Below are positions 36,706-45,767 of a stretch of 64,000 nt of DNA, in pieces. How positions within the stretch are numbered: the stretch's first letter is position 1; the number at the start of each line of letters is the position of its first letter. The notes beneath the pieces were generated by a model, which ran no database searches, was not told the DNA's origin, and was given only the letters and a program-made list of their open reading frames with translations. Made by a program: the position numbers and the translations under genes. Origin of the DNA: Halopseudomonas formosensis (GTDB taxonomy: Bacteria; Pseudomonadota; Gammaproteobacteria; Pseudomonadales; Pseudomonadaceae); NCBI RefSeq assembly GCF_900115905.1, contig NZ_FOYD01000007.1, positions 28,821 through 92,820 of the forward strand, given 5' to 3'.

Positions 36706-37605
36706 ATGGATCGTGTTACCAGCATGCGGGTTTTCGTACGTGCCGCCAGCACCGGCAGCCTGTCTGCTGCGGCGCGCCATCTGGGCATGTCCCCGGCCAT
36801 GGCAACCAAGCATGTGAATGCACTGGAAGCCCGGCTGGGGGTCAAGCTGTTTCACCGCACCACAAGGCGCCTGAGCCTGACCGAGGCGGGCAGCAATTAT
36901 CTGGACGCCTGCCAGCGCATCCTGCCGGAGATTGACGAGGCGGAAGCCGCCGCAGCCTCCCAGCGCGTCAAGGCCAGCGGCCTGCTGCGCATGAACGTGC
37001 CGCTGTCCTTCGGTACGCGTTTTATTGCCCCGCTGCTGCACGGCTTCAGTCAGCAGCACCCGGAGGTCAGGGTGGAACTGGGCCTGAGCGATGCACTGCT
37101 GGACCTGATCGATGGCAACTGGGACCTGGCCATCCGCATCGGCCGGCTGGCCGACAGTCCGCTGCAGACCAGACAGCTCGGCGACAGCTGCATGAAGGTC
37201 TGCGCCGCCCCGGCCTATCTGGACAGGCGTGGCGTGCCGCGCACCGTGGCGGACCTGGCCCAGCACAACTGTCTGAGCTATACCCTGTCGGCCATGCAGA
37301 GCAGCAGTCACTGGGCATTCGGAGTCGAAGGAGAGCTGCGCGTCGCCGTCAGCGGGGATCTGCTGGCCAACAATGGCGATGCCCTGCTGGCGGCGGCCGT
37401 CGCCGGTCAGGGCATCATCTACCAGCCGGATTTCATCGTCAGTGAGGCGCTGCAACGGGGTGAGCTGCTGGAGCTGACGCTGGACAAACCGGTGGTCGAG
37501 CTGGGCGGCATCCATGTGCTCTACCCACCGGATCGCCGACCTCCGGCCAAGGTGCGGGTGATGATCGACTATCTGGCCCAGGTGTTCGAGCACGCGCCGT
37601 CGTGA
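36706..37605 (+). CDS. LysR-family transcriptional regulator
   Basis: 299 residues. The N-terminal winged helix-turn-helix (MRVFVRAASTGSLSAAARHLGMSPAMATKHVNALEARLGVKLF, split here by position 7-50) and LTEAG are standard. The effector domain (about 90-295) is of the CrgA/DmlR-like subgroup (GLLRMNVPLSFG, GNWDLAIRIG). It is divergent from the LigB-type dioxygenase, 103 bases apart, so it probably regulates that gene. The effector is unknown. Confidence 0.92.
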   Translation: MDRVTSMRVFVRAASTGSLSAAARHLGMSPAMATKHVNALEARLGVKLFHRTTRRLSLTEAGSNYLDACQRILPEIDEAEAAAASQRVKASGLLRMNVPLSFGTRFIAPLLHGFSQQHPEVRVELGLSDALLDLIDGNWDLAIRIGRLADSPLQTRQLGDSCMKVCAAPAYLDRRGVPRTVADLAQHNCLSYTLSAMQSSSHWAFGVEGELRVAVSGDLLANNGDALLAAAVAGQGIIYQPDFIVSEALQRGELLELTLDKPVVELGGIHVLYPPDRRPPAKVRVMIDYLAQVFEHAPS

Positions 37606-37757
37606 AAGGGGGGATGCCGTAGCGCAGGGGCGCCATAGGTATAACCCCCATTGATCAAAATACAAGCAGCTCCGGCTATTCCTGTGAGGCCGCAGCCTTT
37701 ACAATGCGCCGCCGTCCTTCCAGGCGGTTCACTCCATTTCTACCTCAGGTACCTGTC

Positions 37758-39347
37758 TTGATCTCCACCGCCAACATCACCATGCAGTTCGGCGCACGCC
37801 CGCTGTTCGAGAACGTCTCCGTCAAATTCGGTAACGGCAACCGTTACGGCCTGATCGGCGCCAACGGCTGCGGCAAGTCGACCTTCATGAAGATCCTCGG
37901 TGGCGAGCTGGAACCCTCCGCCGGTCAGGTGATGCTCGAGCCCAACACCCGGCTGGGCAAGCTGCGTCAGGATCAGTTCGCCTATGAAGACTTCAGTGTG
38001 ATCGATACCGTGATCATGGGCCATGCCGAGCTGTGGCAGGTCAAGGCCGAGCGCGACCGCATCTACTCGCTGGCGCAGATGAGCGAGGAAGACGGCATGG
38101 CGGTGGCCGAGCTGGAGGTGCAATTTGCCGAGATGGACGGCTATACCGCGGAATCCCGCGCCGGTGAGCTGCTGCTCGGGCTGGGGATCCCGCTGGAGCA
38201 GCACTTCGGACCGATGAGCGAGGTGGCACCGGGCTGGAAACTGCGGGTGCTGCTGGCCCAGGCGCTGTTTTCCGATCCGGATGTACTGCTGCTCGACGAG
38301 CCCACCAACCACCTGGACATCCACACCATCCGCTGGCTGGAAGGGGTGCTACGCGAGCGCAGCAGCACCATGATCATCATTTCCCACGACCGCCATTTCC
38401 TCAACAGCGTCTGCACCCATATGGCGGATCTGGATTACGGCGAGCTGCGTCTGTTCCCCGGCAACTACGACGAGTACATGACCGCCGCCACCCAGGCCCG
38501 GGAACGTCTGCTGTCGGACAACGCCAAGAAGAAGGCGCAGATCGCCGAGCTGCAGCAGTTCGTCAGCCGCTTCTCGGCCAATGCCTCCAAGGCCAAGCAG
38601 GCCACCAGCCGGGCGCGGCAGATCGACAAGATCCAGCTCGAGGAGGTCAAGCCCTCCAGCCGGGTCAGCCCCTTCATCCGCTTCGAGCAGCACAAGAAGC
38701 TGCATCGCCAGGCGGTGACCCTGGAGCAGGTCAGTCAGGGTTATGACGGCCAGGTGCTGTTCAGGAATCTCAGCCTGCAGATCGAGGCCGGCGAGCGCGT
38801 GGCCATCATCGGCCCCAACGGGCTCGGCAAGACCACCCTGCTGCGCACCCTGGTCGGCGAAATGGCGCCCATGGCCGGCGAGGTCAAGTGGGCGGAAAGC
38901 GCCGATATCGGCTATTTCGCCCAGGACCATGCCGACGACTTCCGGGACGACTGCAGCCTGTTCGACTGGATGGCCCAGTGGACCCAGGGCGGGGAACAGC
39001 TGGTGCGCGGCACCCTCGGCCGCATGCTGTTCTCCAACGACGAGATCCAGAAGTCGGTGAAGGTGATTTCCGGGGGTGAGCAGGGGCGGATGCTGTTCGG
39101 CAAGCTGATCCTGCGCCGCGCCAACGTGATGGTCATGGACGAGCCGACCAACCACCTGGACATGGAGTCCATCGAGGCTCTGAACCTGGCGCTGGAGAAC
39201 TATCCCGGCACCCTGATCTTCGTCAGCCATGACCGGGAGTTTGTCAGTTCCCTGGCCACCCGCATCATCGAACTGTCGGCCGACGGGGTGACCGATTTCA
39301 GCGGCAGTTACGACGACTACCTGCGCAGCCTGGGCGTACCGGCCTGA
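37758..39347 (+). CDS. ybiT: ABC-F ribosome-associated ATPase, YbiT type
   Basis: 529 residues from a TTG start ([11 protein letters not shown]), which is the family N-terminus; the longer frame with an ATG at 37,704 adds a non-conserved tail. Two ATPase domains: Walker [10 protein letters not shown] and GPNGLGKTT; Walker [13 protein letters not shown] and [12 protein letters not shown]; signatures [11 protein letters not shown] (the atypical first one normal for YbiT) and ISGGEQGRM. The linker between domains (about 240-320) is the P-site tRNA interaction motif, rich in Ala, Lys and Gln. There are no membrane segments. ABC-F proteins act on the ribosome E-site to relieve stalled translation. 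Confidence 0.92.
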   Translation: MISTANITMQFGARPLFENVSVKFGNGNRYGLIGANGCGKSTFMKILGGELEPSAGQVMLEPNTRLGKLRQDQFAYEDFSVIDTVIMGHAELWQVKAERDRIYSLAQMSEEDGMAVAELEVQFAEMDGYTAESRAGELLLGLGIPLEQHFGPMSEVAPGWKLRVLLAQALFSDPDVLLLDEPTNHLDIHTIRWLEGVLRERSSTMIIISHDRHFLNSVCTHMADLDYGELRLFPGNYDEYMTAATQARERLLSDNAKKKAQIAELQQFVSRFSANASKAKQATSRARQIDKIQLEEVKPSSRVSPFIRFEQHKKLHRQAVTLEQVSQGYDGQVLFRNLSLQIEAGERVAIIGPNGLGKTTLLRTLVGEMAPMAGEVKWAESADIGYFAQDHADDFRDDCSLFDWMAQWTQGGEQLVRGTLGRMLFSNDEIQKSVKVISGGEQGRMLFGKLILRRANVMVMDEPTNHLDMESIEALNLALENYPGTLIFVSHDREFVSSLATRIIELSADGVTDFSGSYDDYLRSLGVPA

Positions 39348-40049
39348 TCAGCCGAGCACGGGCGTCAGCCAGTGCCAGAGAAAGCGCCCGTCCAGCACCA
39401 GTCGGTCCAGCCAGATCAGCTGGTGCAGGCCGATGATGGCCCACAGGGTCACCAGGTAGCTGGTCTTGCGGGTCTTGTGCCGGAACAGCTGCTGGGCGAT
39501 CAGGGTACCCGGCCAGCCGCCCAGCAGTTCCACGCCATGCAGGGTCTTCTCCGGCGTACGCCAGCGACCCTTCTGCGCGCTGTGCTTGTCCGACCAGAAC
39601 AGCAGCAGGCTGGTGACGCTGGCCAGCAGATAGGCGGCCAGTACCCAGACCACCCCTTCCCTGAGCAAACTCCAGCTGCCCACCAGGGGCAGGGTCAGCA
39701 ATACCGCCAGTACCGATAACTTGAAACGCACGGCAAGAATGGCCGGCGGCCGCCGGGACTGGCGTTGACCACGCACAGCGGCCGCCGGCTCCTGCCGCCG
39801 TTGCTCACGGGGTTTTCGCCGTATCGCCGGCCGATCCACCGCCAGCCCCACAGCGCGCATATGCTCGGCGCGGGGACGGCCATCGGCATCCCGCCCGGCA
39901 ACAAAGAGGACACGCTCGCCCTGCGCCGGGCGCTGCGCACCCCGGACCGCGGAGATATGCACGAACACGCGGCTGCCGCCATCATCGGGCTGGATGAAGC
40001 CAAAGCCCCTGTCATCGTTCCAGCTCTGCAGCACACCGGGCTGTTCCAT
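39348..40049 (-). CDS. Cold-shock domain fused to DUF1294 membrane protein
   Basis: 233 residues. The N-terminal cold-shock domain (1-68; QSWNDDRGFGFIQPDDGGSR and VFVHISAV are RNP1/RNP2 motifs) is followed by a basic, low-complexity stretch (about 75-103). Then comes a DUF1294 domain with about four membrane helices (about 105-230; FWSDKHSAQKGRWRTPEKTL and GGWPGTLIAQQLFRHKT are its hallmarks). The fusion is a known arrangement. It suggests an RNA- or DNA-binding head held at the inner membrane, but the function is unknown. It is convergent with the ABC-F gene; the two stops are adjacent. Confidence 0.9.
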   Translation of the reverse strand: MEQPGVLQSWNDDRGFGFIQPDDGGSRVFVHISAVRGAQRPAQGERVLFVAGRDADGRPRAEHMRAVGLAVDRPAIRRKPREQRRQEPAAAVRGQRQSRRPPAILAVRFKLSVLAVLLTLPLVGSWSLLREGVVWVLAAYLLASVTSLLLFWSDKHSAQKGRWRTPEKTLHGVELLGGWPGTLIAQQLFRHKTRKTSYLVTLWAIIGLHQLIWLDRLVLDGRFLWHWLTPVLG

Positions 40050-40148
40050 CAGACCTCTCCGGGATCAGTAGAAAGATCCCGGTATTGTGCGGCAATCGAC
40101 GATCGGGAGATAGTCGCAGCGCCTGCTGAATGCCAGCAAGGCTGCCTG

Positions 40149-40526
40149 TCAGTTGAGCAGGGTGCTGGTCGTCTCGACGAACACCTGGCCCTTCTCCCTG
40201 ACCACCTCGGGCTTGTTGGTTTCCGAGGCGATATGGACCTCTTCCAGCACCTCGGCGGTCTGCTCGAGATCAGCCTGGATCTTGTGCAGGGCGTTTTCCA
40301 GCGTGTAGGTCAGCATGTGAACTTCATGCAGTTCCATCGCACCCAGCTCCTCCTTGTCCAGCAGAGCCTGGAGCTTCTCGCTGTATTCACCCAGATTGGT
40401 AACGGCCTGCTGCAGGGTCTCGGCCGGCTCACCCTTGGCGTGGGCGGGGCGATCACTGTCTGCCCAGCTGGCCGCGCTCAGACCTATCGCGATGATTCCG
40501 ACAAACAGACGCATTCTTTGCTGCAT
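40149..40526 (-). CDS. Small exported helical protein (DUF6746-like)
   Basis: 125 residues with a signal peptide (MRLFVGIIAIGLSAASWA). The mature part is helical and acidic (EPAETLQQAVTNLGEYSEKLQALL, split by residue 31-54; LHEVHMLTYTLENALHKIQADLEQ). It resembles small periplasmic proteins annotated DUF6746, from memory; no function is known. The longer frame has 18 non-conserved residues; the ATG used has GGGAGAATCCCC upstream. A Fur-like box in the promoter suggests iron control. Confidence 0.75.
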   Translation of the reverse strand: MQQRMRLFVGIIAIGLSAASWADSDRPAHAKGEPAETLQQAVTNLGEYSEKLQALLDKEELGAMELHEVHMLTYTLENALHKIQADLEQTAEVLEEVHIASETNKPEVVREKGQVFVETTSTLLN

Positions 40527-40567
40527 GGGGATTCTCCCTGGTAGTGCCCGACATGGGCGAGGTACAG

Positions 40568-40597
40568 AAAATACTACCATTGATAATCATTCGCAAT
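40568..40597 (-). promoter_or_regulatory. Promoter with overlapping Fur-like box for the small exported protein
   Basis: On the minus strand, TTGCGA (40,591-40,596) and TATTTT (40,568-40,573) are 17 bases apart. Between and over them lies GCGAATGATTATCAATGGT (40,576-40,594). It agrees with the Fur 19-mer at about 12 positions, including the core AATGATTATCA. Iron-dependent repression is inferred. Confidence 0.5.
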
Positions 40598-40646
40598 TGT
40601 TAATACATCTGAATGCGGCTTTTACACCGCTAGGGTGCGTGAAGGT

Positions 40647-41780
40647 TCAGCGGGAGGCCAACCGCCACAGACGGGCAATGTCCTCGGATCGGGCACTGAG
40701 CAGCTGCTCCGCATTGCTCATTGCCTGCTGCAGACTGAGGGGGCCGGGTGCCAGACTGAAGGCCGCCTGGATACCAGCGTCATACAGCTGCTGATAGCCC
40801 TCGCCCAGGCTGCCCGCCAGGGCAATGACCGGGACGCCGGCGGCGGCGGCGATTCGCGCGACGCCCACCGGGGTCTTGCCATGCAGGCTCTGGCCGTCCA
40901 GCCGGCCCTCCCCGGTAATCACCAGATCAGCACCACGCACCGCCTGCTCCAGCCCGGACAGCTCGGCTACCATTTCGATACCGGGGCGGAAGGCCGCGCC
41001 GAGGACGGCACGCAGGGCAAAGCCCAGACCGCCGGCGGCGCCCACGCCGGGCACATCGCGCTCGTCGCGCCCCAGCGTCTGCGCCATGATATCGGCGTAA
41101 TGCGCCAGCGACCGGTCCAGCTCGGCGACCTGCTCCGGGGTTGCGCCCTTCTGCGGGCCGAATACATGGGAGGCGCCGCGGGGACCGCACAGGGGATTGT
41201 CCACGTCCGCGGCGACCAGAATCTCGACCCCGGCCAGTCGGGGATCCAGCCCCTGGAGATCGATCCGGGTCAGCTGCTGCAGGGCAGCGCCGCCGCGTTC
41301 CAGGGGACGCCCCCGGGCGTCCAGCAGCCGTGCCCCCAGCGCCTCCAGCAGCCCCGCACCGCCGTCGTTGGTGGCACTGCCGCCGATCCCCAGAATGATC
41401 CGCCGGGCACCGGCATCCAGCGCCGCCAGTACCAGCTCGCCGGTGCCGAAGGTGGTGGTCATCAGGGGATTGCGCTGCGGCGGGGCGACCCAGTGCAGGC
41501 CGCTGGCTGCGGCCATCTCGATCACTGCCTGGCCGTTGCCCAGCCAGCCCCAGTGCGCCAGTACCGGCTCACCCAGGGGACCGCATACCGGTTGTTCCCG
41601 GCGCTCGCCCCCGGTAGCGGCAAGCAGGGCATCGACCGTCCCCTCACCCCCATCGGCCATGGGACACAGATGCAGCAGGGCATCGGGGAAGACCCGCCGC
41701 CAGCCCGTGGCTATGGCCGCCGCCACCGCTTCGGCGGGCAGACTTTCCTTGAACGAATCCGGGGCAATGACCAGTTTCAT
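40647..41780 (-). CDS. glxK: Glycerate kinase (type I, GlxK/GarK family)
   Basis: 377 residues. Family signatures: KLVIAPDSFKESLPAEAVAAAI at the N-terminus (split by the family start MKL), CPMADGGEGTVDAL, GIGGSATNDGGAGLLEALGA and GEGRLDGQSLHGKTPVGVA. It phosphorylates D-glycerate to 2-phosphoglycerate (or 3-phosphoglycerate in other classes). Its ATG overlaps the permease stop by one base (TGATG), so both are made from one transcript and the permease probably imports glycerate or a related sugar acid. Confidence 0.94.
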   Translation of the reverse strand: MKLVIAPDSFKESLPAEAVAAAIATGWRRVFPDALLHLCPMADGGEGTVDALLAATGGERREQPVCGPLGEPVLAHWGWLGNGQAVIEMAAASGLHWVAPPQRNPLMTTTFGTGELVLAALDAGARRIILGIGGSATNDGGAGLLEALGARLLDARGRPLERGGAALQQLTRIDLQGLDPRLAGVEILVAADVDNPLCGPRGASHVFGPQKGATPEQVAELDRSLAHYADIMAQTLGRDERDVPGVGAAGGLGFALRAVLGAAFRPGIEMVAELSGLEQAVRGADLVITGEGRLDGQSLHGKTPVGVARIAAAAGVPVIALAGSLGEGYQQLYDAGIQAAFSLAPGPLSLQQAMSNAEQLLSARSEDIARLWRLASR

Positions 41781-43138
41781 CACAGCAGCACCAGACTGAG
41801 CAGCCACACGGTAATGATACCCACCACACCCTGGATCAGGGTCGCCATGGTCTGCGCCTGATAGGCGGTAGCCACCTTCATCCGACTGAACTGGGTGACC
41901 ACCCAGAAGAAACTGTCATTGGCATGGGATACCGTCATGCCACCGGCACCGATGGCCATGACGGTGAGTACCCGGCCCATCTCGCTGTCCAGACCGAGCT
42001 GGCCGAGCATGGGCGCCACCAGCGCCGAGGTGGTCACCAGAGCGACGGTAGTGGACCCCTGGGCGGTCTTCAGCGCGGCGGCAACGACAAAGGGCATGAA
42101 CAGACCTATGCCCAGCGCGGACAGGGTCTGGCCAAGATAATCGCCCAGCGGGGTGGCGGTCAGCACGGCGCCGAAAGCGCCGCCGGCACCGGTGATCAGC
42201 AGGATGGGCGCCGAGGCGACGATGCCCTCGGCTACCCGGTCATGGAACTCCTGACGCTTGTCATCGGACTTGAGCAGAGTGCAGGCCAGCGCCAGACCGA
42301 CTGCCAGGGCGAAGATCGGCTGGCCGAGGAAAGCGATGACCGAATACAGGGCCCCCTCGCCCAGCGGCCGACCCGGAAGGGCGGCGATGGTACCCAGGCA
42401 GATCAGCAGGATGGGCACGAAGATGGGGGCGAAGGCGCGCAACGGGCTGGGCAGCTCCCCATAGCTGTCGCGCATGGCCTGATAGCTGTCGCTGTCCATG
42501 ATCGGCGCACCGTCATCCTCCAGCTCGATATCCTTGCCGATGAAACGGTTGGCCCAGAGCATGCCGGCCATGGCGGTGATGAAGGCCACGACCAGGCCGA
42601 CGAGTATGACCAGGCCCAGACTGGACTCCAGCCCGAGGTTGCCGGCGGCGGCGATGGGCCCCGGAGTCGGCGGCACAAAGGTATGGGTGGCATACAGCCC
42701 CGTCGCCAGGGCCACGCTCATGGCTACCACCGAGACCTTCATGCGGGCCGCCAGGGCGTTCTTCAGCGAGTTGAGAATGACATAACCGGAGTCGCAGAAC
42801 ACCGGAATGGAAACCAGATAGCCGATGATGGAAATGGTCAGCGTGGGAAAGCGCTCACCGAGCAGGCGGATGACGCTCTCGGCCATGGTGATGGCCGCGC
42901 CGCTGCGCTCGAGTATCACCCCGATGATGGTACCCAGGGCGATGACAATTCCGATGCCGCCGAGGATGCCGCCAAATCCGCGGGTGATGTGTCCGCCGAT
43001 TTCCAGCAGCGGCAGCTGATAGGCGAGTCCGGCCAGCAGGGCGGCGCCGAGCAGGGCCAGGAACGGATGCAGTTTGAGCTTCGTCGTTACCAGCACGATG
43101 AAGACGATCAGGGCGGCCAGAATCAGAACCAGAGCCAT
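41780..43138 (-). CDS. GntP-family sugar-acid permease
   Basis: 452 residues with about 12 membrane segments; start at MALVLILAALIVFIVLVTT, 21 codons inside the longest frame, with an AGGAAACACC site. GntP hallmarks: GFGGILGGIGIVIALGTIIG, PVFCDSGYVILNSL, HTFVPPTPGPIAAAG and HANDSFFWVVTQF. It is a proton symporter for gluconate or related acids; in this operon with glycerate kinase, glycerate is a reasonable substrate. A LysR gene lies 92 bases upstream on the same strand, but that gene is more likely paired with pycA. Confidence 0.92.
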   Translation of the reverse strand: MALVLILAALIVFIVLVTTKLKLHPFLALLGAALLAGLAYQLPLLEIGGHITRGFGGILGGIGIVIALGTIIGVILERSGAAITMAESVIRLLGERFPTLTISIIGYLVSIPVFCDSGYVILNSLKNALAARMKVSVVAMSVALATGLYATHTFVPPTPGPIAAAGNLGLESSLGLVILVGLVVAFITAMAGMLWANRFIGKDIELEDDGAPIMDSDSYQAMRDSYGELPSPLRAFAPIFVPILLICLGTIAALPGRPLGEGALYSVIAFLGQPIFALAVGLALACTLLKSDDKRQEFHDRVAEGIVASAPILLITGAGGAFGAVLTATPLGDYLGQTLSALGIGLFMPFVVAAALKTAQGSTTVALVTTSALVAPMLGQLGLDSEMGRVLTVMAIGAGGMTVSHANDSFFWVVTQFSRMKVATAYQAQTMATLIQGVVGIITVWLLSLVLL

Positions 43139-43230
43139 TATGGTGTTTCCTGTATGAATGGTTGCAGGACCCAGCGGTGCTGGAAGTCTGCCTTTATTCA
43201 AGCACAGCTGCGGCTATCGCGGAAAACTCC

Positions 43231-44163
43231 CTAACCGAAGGGCGCTGCCAGTTGCTTGATCAGCGCCCGCTCCTCGCGCAGGAAGGCAAGGAAGGCCTCT
43301 GCCACCGGACTCAGGCGCTTGCCCCGGGCATGTACCGCGCACCAGCTGCGGAACAGCGGCAGGTCGCTGAAATCCAGCTGCACCAGCTGACCGGAACGCA
43401 GCCAGGCCGAGGCGCTGTGCGCAGCCACCAGCCCGATGCCCAGCCCGGCAATGGCCGCCTGTACCACCGTCTCGCCGGAACCCATCTCCATGACCTGCTG
43501 CAGATGCACGCGCTTCTGCTGGAAGAACTCGTCACAGGCCTTGCGCACCCCCGAGCCCGCTTCGCGCAGCAGTACCGTCTGGGACTCCAGTTCGGCGAGT
43601 TTCAGTTGCCGGCGCCCGACCAGCGGATGATCCGGTGCGGCCACGGCGATCACGGGATTGTTGAGAAAGGGAAAGAAGTCCAGGGCCCGGTCCGCCGGCA
43701 CCATCTCCATCAGCACCAGGTCGTCCAGGTTGTCGCGCAGCCGGCGTATCACCTCGGCGCGGGTACTGACCTCCAGCCGGAAGCTCACCTGGGGATGGCG
43801 CTGGCGAAAGGCCGCGAGCAGGTGCGGGGTCAGATACTGGATGCTGCTGGCTACCGCCAGGCGCAGCTCACCATGCAAGGTGCCCTGCAGGGCCTCGAGC
43901 TGCATATCGAGGATATCCAGCCGGTTGAACATATCCGTGCTGGCCGCCAGCAGCAGATTCGCCGCCTCGGTCAGGTACAGCTTGCGGCCGACATACTCGA
44001 ACAGCGGCTGGCCCACCAGCTCTTCCAGCTGGCGCATCTGCAGACTGACCGCCGGCTGGGTCAGCGCCATTGTCTCTGCCGTCCGGCTGTACGACAGGTT
44101 ACCGCACAGAGTACGGAAAACCTGCAGCTGGCGCAGGGTAATTCGCTGCAGTTCCTTGCGCAT
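43231..44163 (-). CDS. LysR-family regulator divergent from pyruvate carboxylase
   Basis: 310 residues. The DNA-binding domain (LRQLQVFRTLCGNLSYSRTAETMALTQPAVSLQMRQLEE, spread over residues 10-48) is followed by a CysB/CbbR-like effector domain (about 95-300; GELRLAVASSIQYLTPHLL). The CbbR-like subgroup and the position next to pycA resemble the LysR gene adjacent to pyruvate carboxylase in P. aeruginosa. A perfect dyad in the divergent promoter (44,202-44,217) is a likely binding site. Confidence 0.92.
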   Translation of the reverse strand: MRKELQRITLRQLQVFRTLCGNLSYSRTAETMALTQPAVSLQMRQLEELVGQPLFEYVGRKLYLTEAANLLLAASTDMFNRLDILDMQLEALQGTLHGELRLAVASSIQYLTPHLLAAFRQRHPQVSFRLEVSTRAEVIRRLRDNLDDLVLMEMVPADRALDFFPFLNNPVIAVAAPDHPLVGRRQLKLAELESQTVLLREAGSGVRKACDEFFQQKRVHLQQVMEMGSGETVVQAAIAGLGIGLVAAHSASAWLRSGQLVQLDFSDLPLFRSWCAVHARGKRLSPVAEAFLAFLREERALIKQLAAPFG

Positions 44164-44201
44164 GCAGGTCAGTTGCCCTCACATTGATGAAAGATGCTTT
44201 T

Positions 44202-44217
44202 AGTATTAGTTAATACT
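44202..44217. promoter_or_regulatory. Dyad, likely LysR operator in the pycA promoter
   Basis: AGTATTA-gt-TAATACT, perfect 7-bp arms, sits in the A/T-rich divergent spacer 38 bases upstream of the LysR ATG and 90 bases before the pycA GTG. Dyads of the T-N11-A kind are the usual LysR-type sites. No biochemical support. Confidence 0.6.
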
Positions 44218-44306
44218 TATGCCAAATCCAATAATTATTCATTTTTCAGTCTTGCGGTTCCGGCCTACTGTTGAATCACCCCCGATCACCAACAGAGGAA
44301 AGGGAC

Positions 44307-45722
44307 GTGATCAAGAAAATCCTGATTGCCAACCGTGGCGAGATTGCCGTACGCATTGTCCGCGCCTGCGCGGAAATGGGCATTCGCTCGGTGGCCATCT
44401 ATTCGGACGCCGACCGCTACGCCCTGCACGTCAAAAGGGCAGACGAATCCTATAACGTCGGCAGCGACCCGCTGGCGGGCTATCTGAACGCTCGCCAACT
44501 GGTGAACCTGGCAGTGGAGACCGGCTGCGATGCCCTGCACCCGGGCTATGGCTTCCTGTCGGAGAACCCCGAACTGGCACGCATCTGTGCCGAGCGCGGT
44601 ATCCGCTTCATCGGCCCTTCGGCGGATGTGATCGCACGCATGGGCGACAAGACCGAAGCCCGCCGGGCGATGATCGCAGCGGGGGTACCGGTGACCCCCG
44701 GTTCCGCGGGCAATCTGGACAGTCTGGAAGCTGCCCTGGAGGAAGCCGATCGGGTCGGCTATCCGGTGATGCTCAAGGCCACCTCCGGTGGTGGCGGTCG
44801 CGGTATCCGCCGCTGCAACAACTCGGAAGAGCTGCAACAGGCCTGGCCCCGGGTGATTTCCGAGGCAACCAAGGCCTTCGGCAGCGCCGATGTGTTCCTC
44901 GAGAAATGCATCGTCAATCCCAAGCACATCGAGGCCCAGGTGCTGGCTGACAGCTTCGGCAACACCGTGCACCTGTTCGAGCGCGATTGCTCGATCCAGC
45001 GCCGCAACCAGAAGCTCATCGAGATCGCCCCCAGCCCGCAGCTGACGCCGGAACAGCGCGCCTACATCGGCGATCTGGCGGTGCGCGCGGCCCAGGCAGT
45101 GGGTTACGAGAATGCCGGTACCGTGGAGTTTCTGCTGGCGGACAACGAAGTCTACTTCATGGAGATGAATACCCGGGTCCAGGTAGAGCACACCATTACC
45201 GAGCAGATCACCGGTATCGACATCGTCCGCGAACAGATCCGTATCGCCTCGGGCCTGCCGTTGTCCATGAAACAGGAAGACATCGAGCACCGCGGCTTCG
45301 CCATCCAGTTCCGGATCAACGCCGAGGATCCGAAGAACGGCTTCCTGCCGTCCTTCGGCAAGATCACCCGGTATTACGCTCCCGGCGGCCCCGGTGTGCG
45401 GGTGGATACGGCGATCTATACCGGCTACACCATTCCGCCCTACTACGACTCCATGTGCCTGAAGCTGATCGTCTGGGCGAGCAACTGGGAAGACGCACTG
45501 GATCGCGGGTACCGCGCGCTGGACGACATGCATCTGCACGGGGTCAAGACTACCGAGCTGTATTACCAGGAAATCCTCAGGAACCCGGATTTCCGCAGTG
45601 GCGTGTTCGACACCAGCTTTGTCGATACCCACCCCGAGCTGATCGACTACTCGGTCAAGAACAAGCCCGAAGCGCTGGCCCTGGCCATTGCCGGCGCCAT
45701 TGCCGCCTACGCCGGTCTTTGA
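44307..45722 (+). CDS. pycA: Pyruvate carboxylase subunit A (biotin carboxylase)
   Basis: 471 residues from a GTG with AGAGGAAAGGGAC upstream. A biotin-carboxylase/ATP-grasp enzyme: IKKILIANRGEIAVRIVRAC at the N-terminus, KATSGGGGRGIRR glycine loop, EKCIVNPKHIEAQVL, and the carboxylation motif MNTRVQVEHTITE. It lacks a biotin domain, which is supplied by the next gene, so this is the two-subunit Pseudomonas pyruvate carboxylase rather than acetyl-CoA carboxylase AccC (whose partner accB is absent). It charges biotin with bicarbonate and ATP. The intervening 45 bases to pycB carry a GAGGAA site. Confidence 0.93.
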   Translation: MIKKILIANRGEIAVRIVRACAEMGIRSVAIYSDADRYALHVKRADESYNVGSDPLAGYLNARQLVNLAVETGCDALHPGYGFLSENPELARICAERGIRFIGPSADVIARMGDKTEARRAMIAAGVPVTPGSAGNLDSLEAALEEADRVGYPVMLKATSGGGGRGIRRCNNSEELQQAWPRVISEATKAFGSADVFLEKCIVNPKHIEAQVLADSFGNTVHLFERDCSIQRRNQKLIEIAPSPQLTPEQRAYIGDLAVRAAQAVGYENAGTVEFLLADNEVYFMEMNTRVQVEHTITEQITGIDIVREQIRIASGLPLSMKQEDIEHRGFAIQFRINAEDPKNGFLPSFGKITRYYAPGGPGVRVDTAIYTGYTIPPYYDSMCLKLIVWASNWEDALDRGYRALDDMHLHGVKTTELYYQEILRNPDFRSGVFDTSFVDTHPELIDYSVKNKPEALALAIAGAIAAYAGL

Positions 45723-45767
45723 TTTCGAGCCGCGAGCCCTACGCTTGCCGCTGATGAGGAATGCACC

